15,446 nt of DNA from JBCDIQ01 sp039024295 (GTDB lineage Bacteria; Bacteroidota; Bacteroidia; J057): assembly GCA_039024295.1 (NCBI GenBank), contig JBCDIQ010000102.1, positions 1 through 15,446 on the forward strand, in the 5' to 3' direction. The translations under genes and the position numbers were made by a program. Of the stretch, positions 8,128-15,446 are shown piece by piece. Positions within the stretch are counted from its first letter, which is position 1. Each line of letters starts with the position of its first letter. The notes under the pieces are model-generated. The model saw only the letters and a list, made by a program, of their open reading frames with translations, made no database searches and had not been told where the DNA came from.

Positions 8128-8626
8128 CAAAAAGATTGCCCTGATTGGTAGCCACGCTGTTGGAAAAACCTCCCTGGTAAGCCAGTTTATTCACAATAAG
8201 TTTCCAGAAGAATACTTAACCACCATTGGATTAAAAGTTGACAAGAAGACCGTCGTAATTGACAACTTCCAGCTTGATATGGTGATCTGGGATATTGCCG
8301 GACAGGATGATGCAGACAATGTACCTCACTATTACCTGCGAGGTTGTAGCGGGATCATTCTTGTCACCGACCTTTCTCGTCCCAATACCTACAAGAAACT
8401 TAAAGAACAGGCAAGCATGCTGAAAGGCCTGATCCCCAATGTTGAGATTGTTATTGCCGCCAATAAAAAAGATTTGCTCACAGCAGAAGAAATTACCCGG
8501 GTGACTGGCGAGTATCCCCTTCCGCCAGATGCAGTCACCAGCGCAAAACTAGGGGAAGGCGTTGAAGAAATGTTTATTGAAATGGCCAAAAAATTGCTGG
8601 CGCAGCATGACACTCAAGGAGCTTAA
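8105..8626 (+). CDS. Rab-like small GTPase (Ras superfamily)
   Basis: A 173-residue protein with every Ras-superfamily GTP-binding motif: P-loop GSHAVGKTS (residues 15-23), switch I with the conserved threonine in EEYLTTIGLKVDKK (Thr40), G3/switch II DIAGQ (63-67, with the catalytic-type Gln67), G4 NKKD (120-123) and G5 TSAK (145-148). The switch regions look like eukaryotic Rab: the effector-loop IGLKVDKK, WDIAGQD, and YYLRGCSGIILVTDLS, comparable to Rab's YYRGA block. The C-terminus ends soon after the last helix and has no cysteine, so prenyl anchoring is not expected. Known relatives are bacterial Rab/Rup-type GTPases and MglA; it lacks the MglA-type altered switch Arg/Thr pattern as far as can be judged by eye. 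It overlaps the upstream gene by 23 bases and the downstream one by 20, which points to a shared function, possibly a polarity, envelope or signalling switch. The function itself is unknown. Confidence 0.93.
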   Translation: MSSTKSVSKKIALIGSHAVGKTSLVSQFIHNKFPEEYLTTIGLKVDKKTVVIDNFQLDMVIWDIAGQDDADNVPHYYLRGCSGIILVTDLSRPNTYKKLKEQASMLKGLIPNVEIVIAANKKDLLTAEEITRVTGEYPLPPDAVTSAKLGEGVEEMFIEMAKKLLAQHDTQGA

Positions 8627-9029
8627 GCGACACCTTAGCGGCCCTAAAATGCAGGTAGTAGTCATGGACAGGGCCGGTAAAGTTATTGACTCCTGCGACA
8701 CCTTATTCGAAATACGGGGACTCCGATATTCTGTATGGGAAGTTTTCCCATTTCTCACTTCCCCCCTTAATGCAGCTGATGAACTTATCGGAACCCATGA
8801 ATCGCATCAATTCTATGCGGTGGAGCTGGTACAAGAAGGCGTGAGCATCTATTGTGACTGCGAACTCGCCCGCCATCCTGAAGAGGAAGACCATCTCGTT
8901 TGGCTAATTCTTGATCAAGACCGAATTTATAGAGAACTTCAGGTCATCCAGCAAGAACGAAATCTTTATTTACTTAGGCTGGAACAATTGGAAGCCGTTT
9001 TTTCCGGCAAGTCTGTCCCTCCAAACTAG
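8607..9029 (+). CDS. Small PAS-like protein linked to the Rab-like GTPase
   Basis: A 140-residue cytosolic protein that I do not recognise as a characterised gene. Residues about 15-120 have a PAS-like layout: a strand with a turn (QVVVMDRAGKVIDSCDTLF), a helix region (WEVFPFLTSPLNAADELIG), strands (QFYAVELVQEGVSIYCDCEL) and a strand ending LVWLILDQDR. It closes with a helix (IYRELQVIQQERNLYLLRLEQLEA) like the linker that follows PAS domains in Bacteroidota signalling proteins, but no kinase or cyclase output domain is attached. The ATG at 8607 was chosen; it overlaps the GTPase stop by 20 bases. An in-frame upstream start (8562) would add 15 unlikely residues, and ATG 8649 is a shorter option. 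The position between a Rab-like GTPase and lpxK suggests an input or effector partner of the GTPase. This assignment rests on pattern only. Confidence 0.6.
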   Translation: MTLKELKRHLSGPKMQVVVMDRAGKVIDSCDTLFEIRGLRYSVWEVFPFLTSPLNAADELIGTHESHQFYAVELVQEGVSIYCDCELARHPEEEDHLVWLILDQDRIYRELQVIQQERNLYLLRLEQLEAVFSGKSVPPN

Positions 9030-9034
9030 CCAAC

Positions 9035-10105
9035 TTGATTCTTTCCTACCTCCGAAAATTATTGTGGCCGCTTAGCCTTGGATATGGGCTTGTAGCAGAC
9101 ACTCGTAACCTCCTGTACAACCGTAACCTTAAGCCTGTTTACCGAGCACCCATTCCTGTTATATCTGTAGGAAATATCAGTGTTGGAGGAACAGGCAAGA
9201 CCCCCTTTGCAGAGTTCTTGCTTGCCTACTTTCAGGAGAGAAACCTGAAACCTGCCTACCTGAGTCGTGGATACGGACGAAAATCCAAGGGCATGCTAAT
9301 GGTTCCACCTGATGCTCGTCAGTCTTACCTATATGGAGATGAGGCCCTTCAAGTAGCACGTAAATTCCCCAACCTGCCAGTAGTCGTTTCTGAAGATCGT
9401 ATGAAAGGGATTCAGCAACTCATGGTCACCCATCATCCGGACTTCATCATTTTGGACGATGCCTTCCAACATCGTAAAGTGTATCGAGATCTGGACCTGA
9501 TTTTACTTGATGCCAACAGGTTACCGCACAAAGACCTGCTGCTCCCTGCTGGGAACCTCAGAGAACGCATTAGAAACTTAAAACGAGCTACTGCAATAAT
9601 CGCCAATAAGATTCCAGACCCTGCATTAGTGAATGACGCTAACTGGCGAAATAAACTTCCAGAAGATACTTCTGCCTTTTGCAGACCTGCTTTCAAGGAG
9701 CTAAAACCTTTTTTCCAATCGCGGCCTCCTTTGCCTATTCCTACCCCCCAGCCAGTGATTGCTTTTTCCGGTTTGGGGAATAATGCTTTCTTTTTCCAAC
9801 AGTTGGAAGAGAATGGATTTAAGCTGGCATCCACCCTTGCGTTCCCGGACCATCATTTTTTCTCTCGGAAGGATTTAAACAAAATATCAGAGGCTGTTCA
9901 GCAGGTTTCCTCAAATTCTACTAACTTGGACGCGCCATTGGTGGTTACCACAGAAAAAGACTTTTGCCGTCTATTAGGTAATCCCTGGCTGGACCAGTAC
10001 GACCATCTGGCCTTGTATTATGTTACCATTGAATTGGAATGGTTGGAAGGTAAAACGCATGTCGAGCAACTTCTGAACTCCCTTCTGCCACCAAAAACAG
10101 CCTAA
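9035..10105 (+). CDS. lpxK: Tetraacyldisaccharide 4'-kinase LpxK
   Basis: A 356-residue peripheral inner-membrane kinase that phosphorylates the 4' position of the tetraacyldisaccharide-1-phosphate, making lipid IVA in lipid A synthesis. The N-terminal helix (residues 1-22, ILSYLRKLLWPLSLGYGL) is the membrane-associated segment. The P-loop GNISVGGTGKT is at 46-56, followed by LSRGYGRKSKG (76-86), GDEALQVARKFP, VVVSEDR, and the Walker B/catalytic block ILDDAFQHR (139-147) with LLPAGNLRE further on. The length is normal. The start is a TTG at 9035, five bases after the previous stop, and no in-frame ATG upstream is available, so translation is likely coupled to the PAS-like gene. Its place behind the Rab-like module, rather than with other lpx genes, is noteworthy. 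The presence of lpxK confirms a lipid A-bearing outer membrane. Confidence 0.96.
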   Translation: MILSYLRKLLWPLSLGYGLVADTRNLLYNRNLKPVYRAPIPVISVGNISVGGTGKTPFAEFLLAYFQERNLKPAYLSRGYGRKSKGMLMVPPDARQSYLYGDEALQVARKFPNLPVVVSEDRMKGIQQLMVTHHPDFIILDDAFQHRKVYRDLDLILLDANRLPHKDLLLPAGNLRERIRNLKRATAIIANKIPDPALVNDANWRNKLPEDTSAFCRPAFKELKPFFQSRPPLPIPTPQPVIAFSGLGNNAFFFQQLEENGFKLASTLAFPDHHFFSRKDLNKISEAVQQVSSNSTNLDAPLVVTTEKDFCRLLGNPWLDQYDHLALYYVTIELEWLEGKTHVEQLLNSLLPPKTA

Positions 10106-10113
10106 TTTTTCGC

Positions 10114-10926
10114 ATGGACGCAACCTTCAACGAAGCCCTTGAATACATTCGCCGTCAATACAAAGAAGACGTTTCTATCGGAATCATTTTGGGTACAGGC
10201 CTTGGAGGTCTGGTAGAAGAAATCGAAGTAGAAAAAGTAATTCCCTATAACTTCATTCCGCATTTTCCTATTTCTACCGTGGAAAGCCATTTTGGCAAGC
10301 TCATTTTCGGCAAAATTGGAGGAAAGAAAGTAGTGGCCATGCAAGGCAGGTTCCATTACTATGAAGGCTACAGTATGCAGGAAATAACCTTCCCAGTAAG
10401 GATCATGAAGTTATTGGGCGTCGAAACCCTCTTCATTTCCAATGCTGCAGGAGGTATTAACCTGGGGTACAAGCTTGGCGACCTCATGGTACTCGATGAC
10501 CATATCAACCTACAAATTGCGAACCCCCTGATTGGTCCTAATTTGGCAGAATTTGGCCCCCGATTCCCAGACATGAGCTGTCCATATGATCCAGAGTTAA
10601 CGGTGAGGGCACTTGAAATTGCCAAAGAAAAAGAGTTCCGGGTGCATAAGGGCGTATATGTCGCAGTTACCGGACCAAACCTGGAAACACGGGCAGAATA
10701 CCGCTTTCTGGGCCGAATTGGGGCTGATGTTGTAGGGATGTCTACCGTTCCAGAAGTCATCGTTGCCAATCACATGAGCATCAAAACCTTTGCCATTTCC
10801 GTCGTCACGGATGAATGTGATCCTGACAACCTGGAACCTGTTACCCTGGAAGGAGTCATTGCAGCAGCACGTGAAGCAGAGCCCAAAATGACCTATATCC
10901 TGAAAAACCTGATCCTTAGCTTATAG
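10114..10926 (+). CDS. punA: Purine nucleoside phosphorylase (trimeric type)
   Basis: A 270-residue cytosolic enzyme of the PNP/MTAP family that cleaves purine nucleosides with phosphate to give the base and ribose-1-phosphate (purine salvage). Motifs: phosphate-binding GTGLGGL (27-33), GRFHYYEGY (78-86), the SNAAGGIN loop (109-116), GPNLETRAEYR (187-197) with the base-contacting Glu191, and GADVVGMSTVPEV (203-215). At the position of human PNP Asn243 (SLITN) this protein has Asp233 (SVVTD), as in methylthioadenosine phosphorylases and, from memory, other Bacteroidota members. This may affect the choice between 6-oxo and 6-amino purines. Starting at an ATG eight bases after lpxK, it is the last gene of the operon. 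A weak hairpin follows. I am sure of the family and less so of the exact substrate range, so the symbol is tentative. Confidence 0.93.
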   Translation: MDATFNEALEYIRRQYKEDVSIGIILGTGLGGLVEEIEVEKVIPYNFIPHFPISTVESHFGKLIFGKIGGKKVVAMQGRFHYYEGYSMQEITFPVRIMKLLGVETLFISNAAGGINLGYKLGDLMVLDDHINLQIANPLIGPNLAEFGPRFPDMSCPYDPELTVRALEIAKEKEFRVHKGVYVAVTGPNLETRAEYRFLGRIGADVVGMSTVPEVIVANHMSIKTFAISVVTDECDPDNLEPVTLEGVIAAAREAEPKMTYILKNLILSL

Positions 10927-10979
10927 CAGACAGAAAGGTTAGATTAGCTAAATCTTCTGTTTCCAATGTACCGTAGCGG

Positions 10980-13319
10980 ATGCTCGAAAGACGCTCATTT
11001 CTAGTTCTTCTCTCCAAATTAGCTAACAAAAAACTGGTGGTGCTATGCCTCCTCGTTTGGGAGAGCAGTTCAGCATGGGCGCAATTTCCACCAGTCACCA
11101 ATACCTCTCCTGGAGGAATTACAGGCCAGCAACAGCCCTTTTTTCAGCCTGACAGCAACCTAACCGACAGCAGCAGGCTCGCATTGCAAGAAGCGGTAAA
11201 ACCTGATACCAGGTGGTTGAATCCTGAGCGTCTATTTATGCACCTACCCCATGAGGACTCGGCCGCATATGAGCTGGATGTCCTGCTAAACTGGGATGAA
11301 AAAGATACGCTAGACGGATTTGTTCAAACCCTTGGCCTGATCGGAAAGCCCTACCAGCGGTTTCAATATGGATTTTCTGACCGTTTCTTTGACAACAATC
11401 AATGGCACAACCCCATCATGGGCAGGTACAATGCCTATGCCTTTGACCCGGAGCATCAAATCCGGTACTATGACACCCATACGCCTTATGTAAACATTGA
11501 TTACTTACAAGGGCGTCGTCAAACTCAGCTACTAGGGATAACCGCTTCTCAGAATATTTCTCCTTTTCTTAACATTACTGCCTATTACAAAAGGCGCAGA
11601 ACCCTGGGAATCTATCGTTCCCATGAAACCGACCACCGGAGCCTGTACCTAAGCGGCAATTATCACACCCCTGACCGGAGGTATGCAGCCTTCACCAATG
11701 TGGTTTACAATGAACTGGGCGACAACATCAACGGTGGAATTCTCCTCAGCAACCCCATTGAATCTCCTCCGACCTTCAATAAAATTGAAACCCCTGTCAT
11801 CGAGGATGCCCAGCGGTTTATCATGACCCGGAGCCTGTACCTGGATCAACATTTTCGCCTTTTTGGGTGGAAAGACACGGTTGAGACTCCTCATAAGCTG
11901 AACCTGAGGCTGCAAACCAGTGTGGAAGGAACCTACCAACGATTTGTGGACCGGTCGGTTTCGGCAAGCCAGTTGGAATCCCATTTTATCCCCGTATACC
12001 CTACCCTCAATAGGGATTCTACTTTTCTGCTGGAAGGATATATCGCCAATCGGAGTGAGGTAAAAGGGTCGGGGAGCTACCGGTTTCAGCAACCAGGATT
12101 TGTGCTTGGCCTCCAGGGAAAGGTTGGGTACAGGCGAATTGGGTTCAGGAAGGATGGGAATGACCTGTTTCAGAATGCAGTTGTTCAGGAGGTTAGCCAA
12201 CAGCTCGAACTCCCCAAGGCGGGTATTCGCCAAACGTTCAGGGTATCTCGGGTCATCAGCAACATTTTCGGACCAGAAACCATGTTGGAAGGTGGCCTTC
12301 ACGTTGTGCCGAGGCTGTTTGTAGATTCTCTGCCAAGGATAGATTCAGTCTACCGGGTAAAAATCTCTAAGACCACTTCTAAGAAAAAATCTCAGCGTCC
12401 TGCTCCGGTATTAATTCAATCTCCCAGTATAGATTCTTTGGCACCCTCAGATTCCTTGCTACGGGAACAATTGCTCAAGCCTCGAAAAGAAAAAAAGGTA
12501 GTAGAATTGGATACCACCCGTTCCCTGGCCTATCAGGTATTGCCGAGGCCCGCTGCCCCTGTAGGCATTCACATTTTTGCCAAACGAGAAGATCGAAATC
12601 CCACCATCTTCCAGCGGTATTTCCAGGCAAGGCCTGTCAATACCTTTCAAGCTAATACTGCATTGGAAAACTACAATTTCCTTCACGCACGGGCTAGCAT
12701 CCATTATACTGGTAGAAAACGTGTCTACAAACGAGACACCACCCATGCCAACCAGATTGGCTTAAAGGTTTTCTTCTCACGGGCTGGCAGGATGATCTTT
12801 TACGATACGGCCATGCAGGTGCTGCAAGCTCCAAGAGGGGATGGGCTTACTTGGACAGGGGCAGAAGTGAGTGCTCGGCTGAGGTTTTGGAGAAGCTTTT
12901 ATTGGGATTCACGGGTTACTTTCCAGCAAAGCTCCTCCCCTTCTGACCCAGAACTTAGCAGGTATGCCAACCACATCCCAGAAATTTACGGACGGACTTC
13001 AATTTACCTGGATAAATCCAATATCAGCATTGCCAAAAGACTGAAAACAGGGATTGACCTGCACTTTTTCTCCTCTTACATTGGCCAGACCGTTGATCCC
13101 CTAACCGGAGAGTTTTTTCCTACGACTTATCAAATTGACGAGTACGTTCGCGCAGATGCCTACTTTGCCGTTCAAATCGTAAAGCCCCTTATCTACCTTA
13201 AAATCATGCATATCAATGAGGCCTTGTTTCCTGGCAGGCCTGGGTATTACACCACCCCGTTTTACCCAGAGCTGGAAAGGACATTTGTGTTAGGGGTAAA
13301 TTGGACCTTTTTTGATTGA
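10980..13319 (+). CDS. Putative porin (Bacteroidota Porin_10/DUF4289 type)
   Basis: A 779-residue outer-membrane beta-barrel protein. It has a signal peptide (basic N-region, hydrophobic core LVVLCLLVW at about 19-27, likely cleavage after SAWA at residue 34). The first mature block (about residues 70-210) carries features of the Bacteroidota putative-porin family: LNWDEKDTLDGFVQTLG, PYQRFQYGFSDRFFDNNQW, and alternating aromatic barrel strands (PYVNIDYLQGRRQTQLLGITASQN style). The C-terminus ends in an aromatic strand (RTFVLGVNWTFFD), as expected for barrel insertion. Residues about 449-527 form a basic, Ser/Pro-rich stretch (SKTTSKKKSQRPAP, SIDSLAPSDSLL, KPRKEKKVV) unlike a barrel strand, probably a surface or periplasmic insert. 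The ATG at 10980 gives a slightly long N-region but an acceptable signal. It follows punA by 53 bases with no clear strong terminator, so partial read-through is possible. What it transports is unknown. Confidence 0.86.
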   Translation: MLERRSFLVLLSKLANKKLVVLCLLVWESSSAWAQFPPVTNTSPGGITGQQQPFFQPDSNLTDSSRLALQEAVKPDTRWLNPERLFMHLPHEDSAAYELDVLLNWDEKDTLDGFVQTLGLIGKPYQRFQYGFSDRFFDNNQWHNPIMGRYNAYAFDPEHQIRYYDTHTPYVNIDYLQGRRQTQLLGITASQNISPFLNITAYYKRRRTLGIYRSHETDHRSLYLSGNYHTPDRRYAAFTNVVYNELGDNINGGILLSNPIESPPTFNKIETPVIEDAQRFIMTRSLYLDQHFRLFGWKDTVETPHKLNLRLQTSVEGTYQRFVDRSVSASQLESHFIPVYPTLNRDSTFLLEGYIANRSEVKGSGSYRFQQPGFVLGLQGKVGYRRIGFRKDGNDLFQNAVVQEVSQQLELPKAGIRQTFRVSRVISNIFGPETMLEGGLHVVPRLFVDSLPRIDSVYRVKISKTTSKKKSQRPAPVLIQSPSIDSLAPSDSLLREQLLKPRKEKKVVELDTTRSLAYQVLPRPAAPVGIHIFAKREDRNPTIFQRYFQARPVNTFQANTALENYNFLHARASIHYTGRKRVYKRDTTHANQIGLKVFFSRAGRMIFYDTAMQVLQAPRGDGLTWTGAEVSARLRFWRSFYWDSRVTFQQSSSPSDPELSRYANHIPEIYGRTSIYLDKSNISIAKRLKTGIDLHFFSSYIGQTVDPLTGEFFPTTYQIDEYVRADAYFAVQIVKPLIYLKIMHINEALFPGRPGYYTTPFYPELERTFVLGVNWTFFD

Positions 13320-13365
13320 TGTTAGCCCACCTGATCTTTGGTGTAGAGGTTCACATAACAAATCT

Positions 13366-13373
13366 TATTTTTG
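13366..13373 (+). promoter_or_regulatory. Candidate -7 box (TATTTTTG) upstream of prmA
   Basis: TATTTTTG fits the Bacteroidota TAnnTTTG -7 consensus and lies 43 bases before the prmA start in an AT-rich 97-base gap after the porin gene. A TTTG at 13337-13340 is upstream, but the 25-base spacing is longer than the usual 19-21, so the -33 element is doubtful. The rest of the gap shows no clear hairpin. Confidence 0.4.
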
Positions 13374-13416
13374 ACGTTAATTAAGTACGATTACCCATCG
13401 GCCTGAAATCAATTGT

Positions 13417-14262
13417 ATGAAGGAAGCTTATGTAGAGGTGAATATCCCTGTGCCTGAGGTATGGCAGGAACCCTTGGTAGCTGTTCTGGCCACTTCGGGC
13501 TTTGAAGGCTTTGAACAACATGAGGAAGGGGTGCGGGCATATTGTGCTGAAAATACCTTTGATGAGGAGGAGTTGGCAGATACACTTAGGTTCCTTCCAG
13601 AAGGTAGTGGCAGCTTTTCGGTCCGGAGGCTAGCTCCTCAAAACTGGAACCGATACTGGGAACAGCACTACCCCGCTGTGTTCGTAGATGATTATTGCCA
13701 AATTGTTCCTTCGTTTCTGGCTCCCGAACCAGGCTATGAGGTAACGCTACACATTGAACCCAAGATGTCATTCGGGACGGGCCATCATGAGACCACCCGC
13801 CTGATGATTCGGCAAATGAGGGGAATGGACTTGGCAGGTAAGTCTGTCCTGGATATGGGAACGGGTACAGGCGTTCTGGCAATATTGGCGACGAAGCTAG
13901 GTGCCCATCCCGTGCTGGGGGTTGATATCGACGAATGGAGTGTGGAAAATGCCCCAGAGAATTGTCATGTCAATGGCTTCGATTTCATTGAGATTTTACA
14001 AGGGGATGAACAAGTCCTTGGAGATCGCCTGTTTGATGTGATTCTTGCCAACATCAACCGAAAAGTTTTGAAAAATACCATTCCCACCTATGTTAACCAC
14101 CTGAGTGAACCAGGAATTCTGGTTATTTCTGGAATTTATGAACACGACCTTCCTGTATTACACCCTATCTGGGAGCAGGCAGGTCTTTCTATGACAAATA
14201 AACTGATCGAAAACTCGTGGGTCTCTCTCAGCCTGACCTTCAAAAGCAATACTGATACATGA
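13417..14262 (+). CDS. prmA: Ribosomal protein L11 methyltransferase PrmA
   Basis: A 281-residue cytosolic SAM-dependent methyltransferase that modifies ribosomal protein L11. The N-terminal part (residues 1-90) is the substrate-recognition domain (VNIPVPEVWQEPLVAVLATS, then the linker NWNRYWEQHYPAVFV). The catalytic domain has the PrmA signature FGTGHHETT (119-127), SAM motif I VLDMGTGTGVLAI (144-156), the acidic ribose-binding strand VLGVDIDEW (166-174), and motif IV ILANINRKVL (209-218). Length and order are standard. The ATG at 13417 is preceded by no strong Shine-Dalgarno site, as is usual in this phylum. The stop overlaps the start of the next gene by 4 bases (ATGA), so the two are probably translated together. 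Confidence 0.96.
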   Translation: MKEAYVEVNIPVPEVWQEPLVAVLATSGFEGFEQHEEGVRAYCAENTFDEEELADTLRFLPEGSGSFSVRRLAPQNWNRYWEQHYPAVFVDDYCQIVPSFLAPEPGYEVTLHIEPKMSFGTGHHETTRLMIRQMRGMDLAGKSVLDMGTGTGVLAILATKLGAHPVLGVDIDEWSVENAPENCHVNGFDFIEILQGDEQVLGDRLFDVILANINRKVLKNTIPTYVNHLSEPGILVISGIYEHDLPVLHPIWEQAGLSMTNKLIENSWVSLSLTFKSNTDT

Positions 14263-15446
14263 AAAATCTGCTAGTTTGGCTTTTTGCCCTGACATTGCCC
14301 ATCCTCCATAGCGGACTAAGGGCCCAAACCTTGTTACCGGAAGACCCTGATGAATTTATCCAGGCCTTTTCCAGCAAGATGTCTAGCACCCGCCAGGCAG
14401 GCGCACGTGAAGTCAATATTGAACTGGGCACCCTGTGGCGAGATGGAACTGCCAGCGAAGCTGATAAAGCGGCATTTATAAAACTGGTGAATCAATTACA
14501 GGCTAAAAGCTATGGGTTTGAACGAGAGGTCACCCTGCTTACCCAACTGTATAACCTATTGTTAAAGGCTGACCATCAGGTTGCGCTCTCCAGGGAAACA
14601 TTTGTAAAAATCACTGAAAAATGCATCCAAAACCTGGTACCAAAGCGGCTCAATGCCTACTTCCTCAACCTATACGAATTCCTCCCCAAAGGCTATATGA
14701 GCGACAGGAAGAAATTCTATTGGAAAAGTTCTCAGTTGGACCCAAGGCTTAAATTCATTTCCCTTGAAGAAAAAGGGAAAACCTACCAGACCCCCGTTCT
14801 CAGGTTTACTCAAACCGACCTGAGCTATGTTTCCGATCGGGACAGCACCTTTATCTTTGGCACTTCTGGGGACTACAACCTCATCTCAAAAGGTTTTCTG
14901 GGCCTGGGCGGTCAGGTGACCTGGGAAAAAATGAAACTCCCAGCGGATGATGTATACGTGATGTTTAAAGACTACCGATTGAATTTTAATTACGGCAAGG
15001 TATCAGCTGACAGCGTGACCTTTTATTACAAAAGTATCATTGACCGGCCTTTGGGGGGTAAATATGAGGACCTCAACCTTGGATACAAAAACCTGAACAG
15101 GGCAAACTATCCCTCCTTTAAAAGTTATGATGGCAATGTGGTGATTGAGAACTTCATTCCAAACGTACGTTACGACGGAGGGTTTTCTTTAAAAGGTATT
15201 CGTAAAATTGGCTCTGCCTACGACATTTGGGTGGATTATGTGCCCCCAATTACAGATGAGGGAGGATTTATTGAAGATGGTGGAGCCATGACATCTGAAG
15301 AAGTGGAGGAAGCGATAGAAGAAACCTATGACGAATATGGCATCGATGAGTGGTCGGATGAAGAAGAATATGGCGAGGAGTATTATGATGATTACTACGA
15401 AGAAGGCTCCTACGAAACGGATGATGATTATTACGATGGCTATGAG
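14259..15446 (+). CDS. Large exported protein of unknown function, N-terminal part
   Basis: An open frame of 396 codons that runs off the window end; I do not recognise its family. It starts at an ATG overlapping the prmA stop (ATGA). The first 23 residues are a signal peptide (MKNLLVWLFALTLPILHSG, likely cleavage after LRA before Q). Residues about 25-160 are helical and charged. From about residue 185 the pattern is strand-rich with repeated glycine turns (TFIFGTSGDYNL, GFLGLGGQVTWEKM, YRLNFNYGKVSADSVTFYY, RYDGGFSLKGIRKIG), suggesting a beta-sheet-rich envelope protein, possibly of solenoid or barrel-associated type. From about residue 325 to the edge it is dominated by Asp, Glu, Tyr and Gly. 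The location (periplasm, surface or outer membrane) is inferred from the signal peptide alone. Confidence 0.8.
   Translation, partial: MKNLLVWLFALTLPILHSGLRAQTLLPEDPDEFIQAFSSKMSSTRQAGAREVNIELGTLWRDGTASEADKAAFIKLVNQLQAKSYGFEREVTLLTQLYNLLLKADHQVALSRETFVKITEKCIQNLVPKRLNAYFLNLYEFLPKGYMSDRKKFYWKSSQLDPRLKFISLEEKGKTYQTPVLRFTQTDLSYVSDRDSTFIFGTSGDYNLISKGFLGLGGQVTWEKMKLPADDVYVMFKDYRLNFNYGKVSADSVTFYYKSIIDRPLGGKYEDLNLGYKNLNRANYPSFKSYDGNVVIENFIPNVRYDGGFSLKGIRKIGSAYDIWVDYVPPITDEGGFIEDGGAMTSEEVEEAIEETYDEYGIDEWSDEEEYGEEYYDDYYEEGSYETDDDYYDGYE

Noticed and set aside
10930..10960. Hairpin after punA as a terminator
   Set aside because: The two 5-bp stems (ACAGA/TCTGT and AGATT/AATCT) are separated by a six-base one-sided bulge and no clear T tract follows, so it is too weak to call.
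11649..12302. A 217-codon minus-strand open frame inside the porin gene
   Set aside because: It lies wholly within the porin reading frame on the other strand, has no recognisable motif, and no neighbour on that strand.
1..15446. CRISPR arrays, tRNA/rRNA genes, insertion sequences or attachment sites
   Set aside because: No regularly spaced repeats, RNA gene sequences, transposases or paired terminal repeats were seen by eye on either strand.

Overview
The window looks like a chromosomal segment from a Gram-negative member of the Bacteroidota (Saprospiria, Lewinella-like or Cytophagia-like). The evidence is a Bacteroidota-type putative porin, an AAA-ATPase-like/PD-(D/E)XK fusion protein, lipid A synthesis by LpxK, TAnnTTTG-type promoter boxes, and few Shine-Dalgarno motifs. 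No tRNA, rRNA, CRISPR array, insertion sequence or phage gene was seen. No stretch longer than about 120 bases lacks a gene.

Region 1 (1-2921, +) is the end of a surface-polysaccharide cluster: the C-terminus of a Wzx-like flippase, a zinc-ribbon protein with a GT61-like glycosyltransferase domain, and a PAPS-dependent-type sulfotransferase. They are packed with 1-bp spacing and a 4-bp overlap and are closed by a strong intrinsic terminator. Together they suggest synthesis, possible sulfation and export of a surface glycan.

Region 2 (2933-7129, -) holds an AAA-ATPase-like/DUF1703 gene broken by a frameshift, a secreted thioredoxin-fold protein with a CDHC motif, and the Hsp90 chaperone htpG.

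Region 3 (7249-10926, +) diverges from htpG and reads as one tightly coupled operon. It has a helical protein with a roadblock-like C-terminal region, a strikingly Rab-like small GTPase, a small PAS-like protein, then lpxK and a purine nucleoside phosphorylase. The first three overlap by about 20 bp each and look like one GTPase switch module. This is the most interesting part of the window.

Region 4 (10980-15446, +) holds a large outer-membrane putative porin, then prmA (ribosomal protein L11 methyltransferase), overlapping by 4 bp a large exported protein of unknown function. That last protein runs off the window in an extremely acidic, tyrosine-rich tract.
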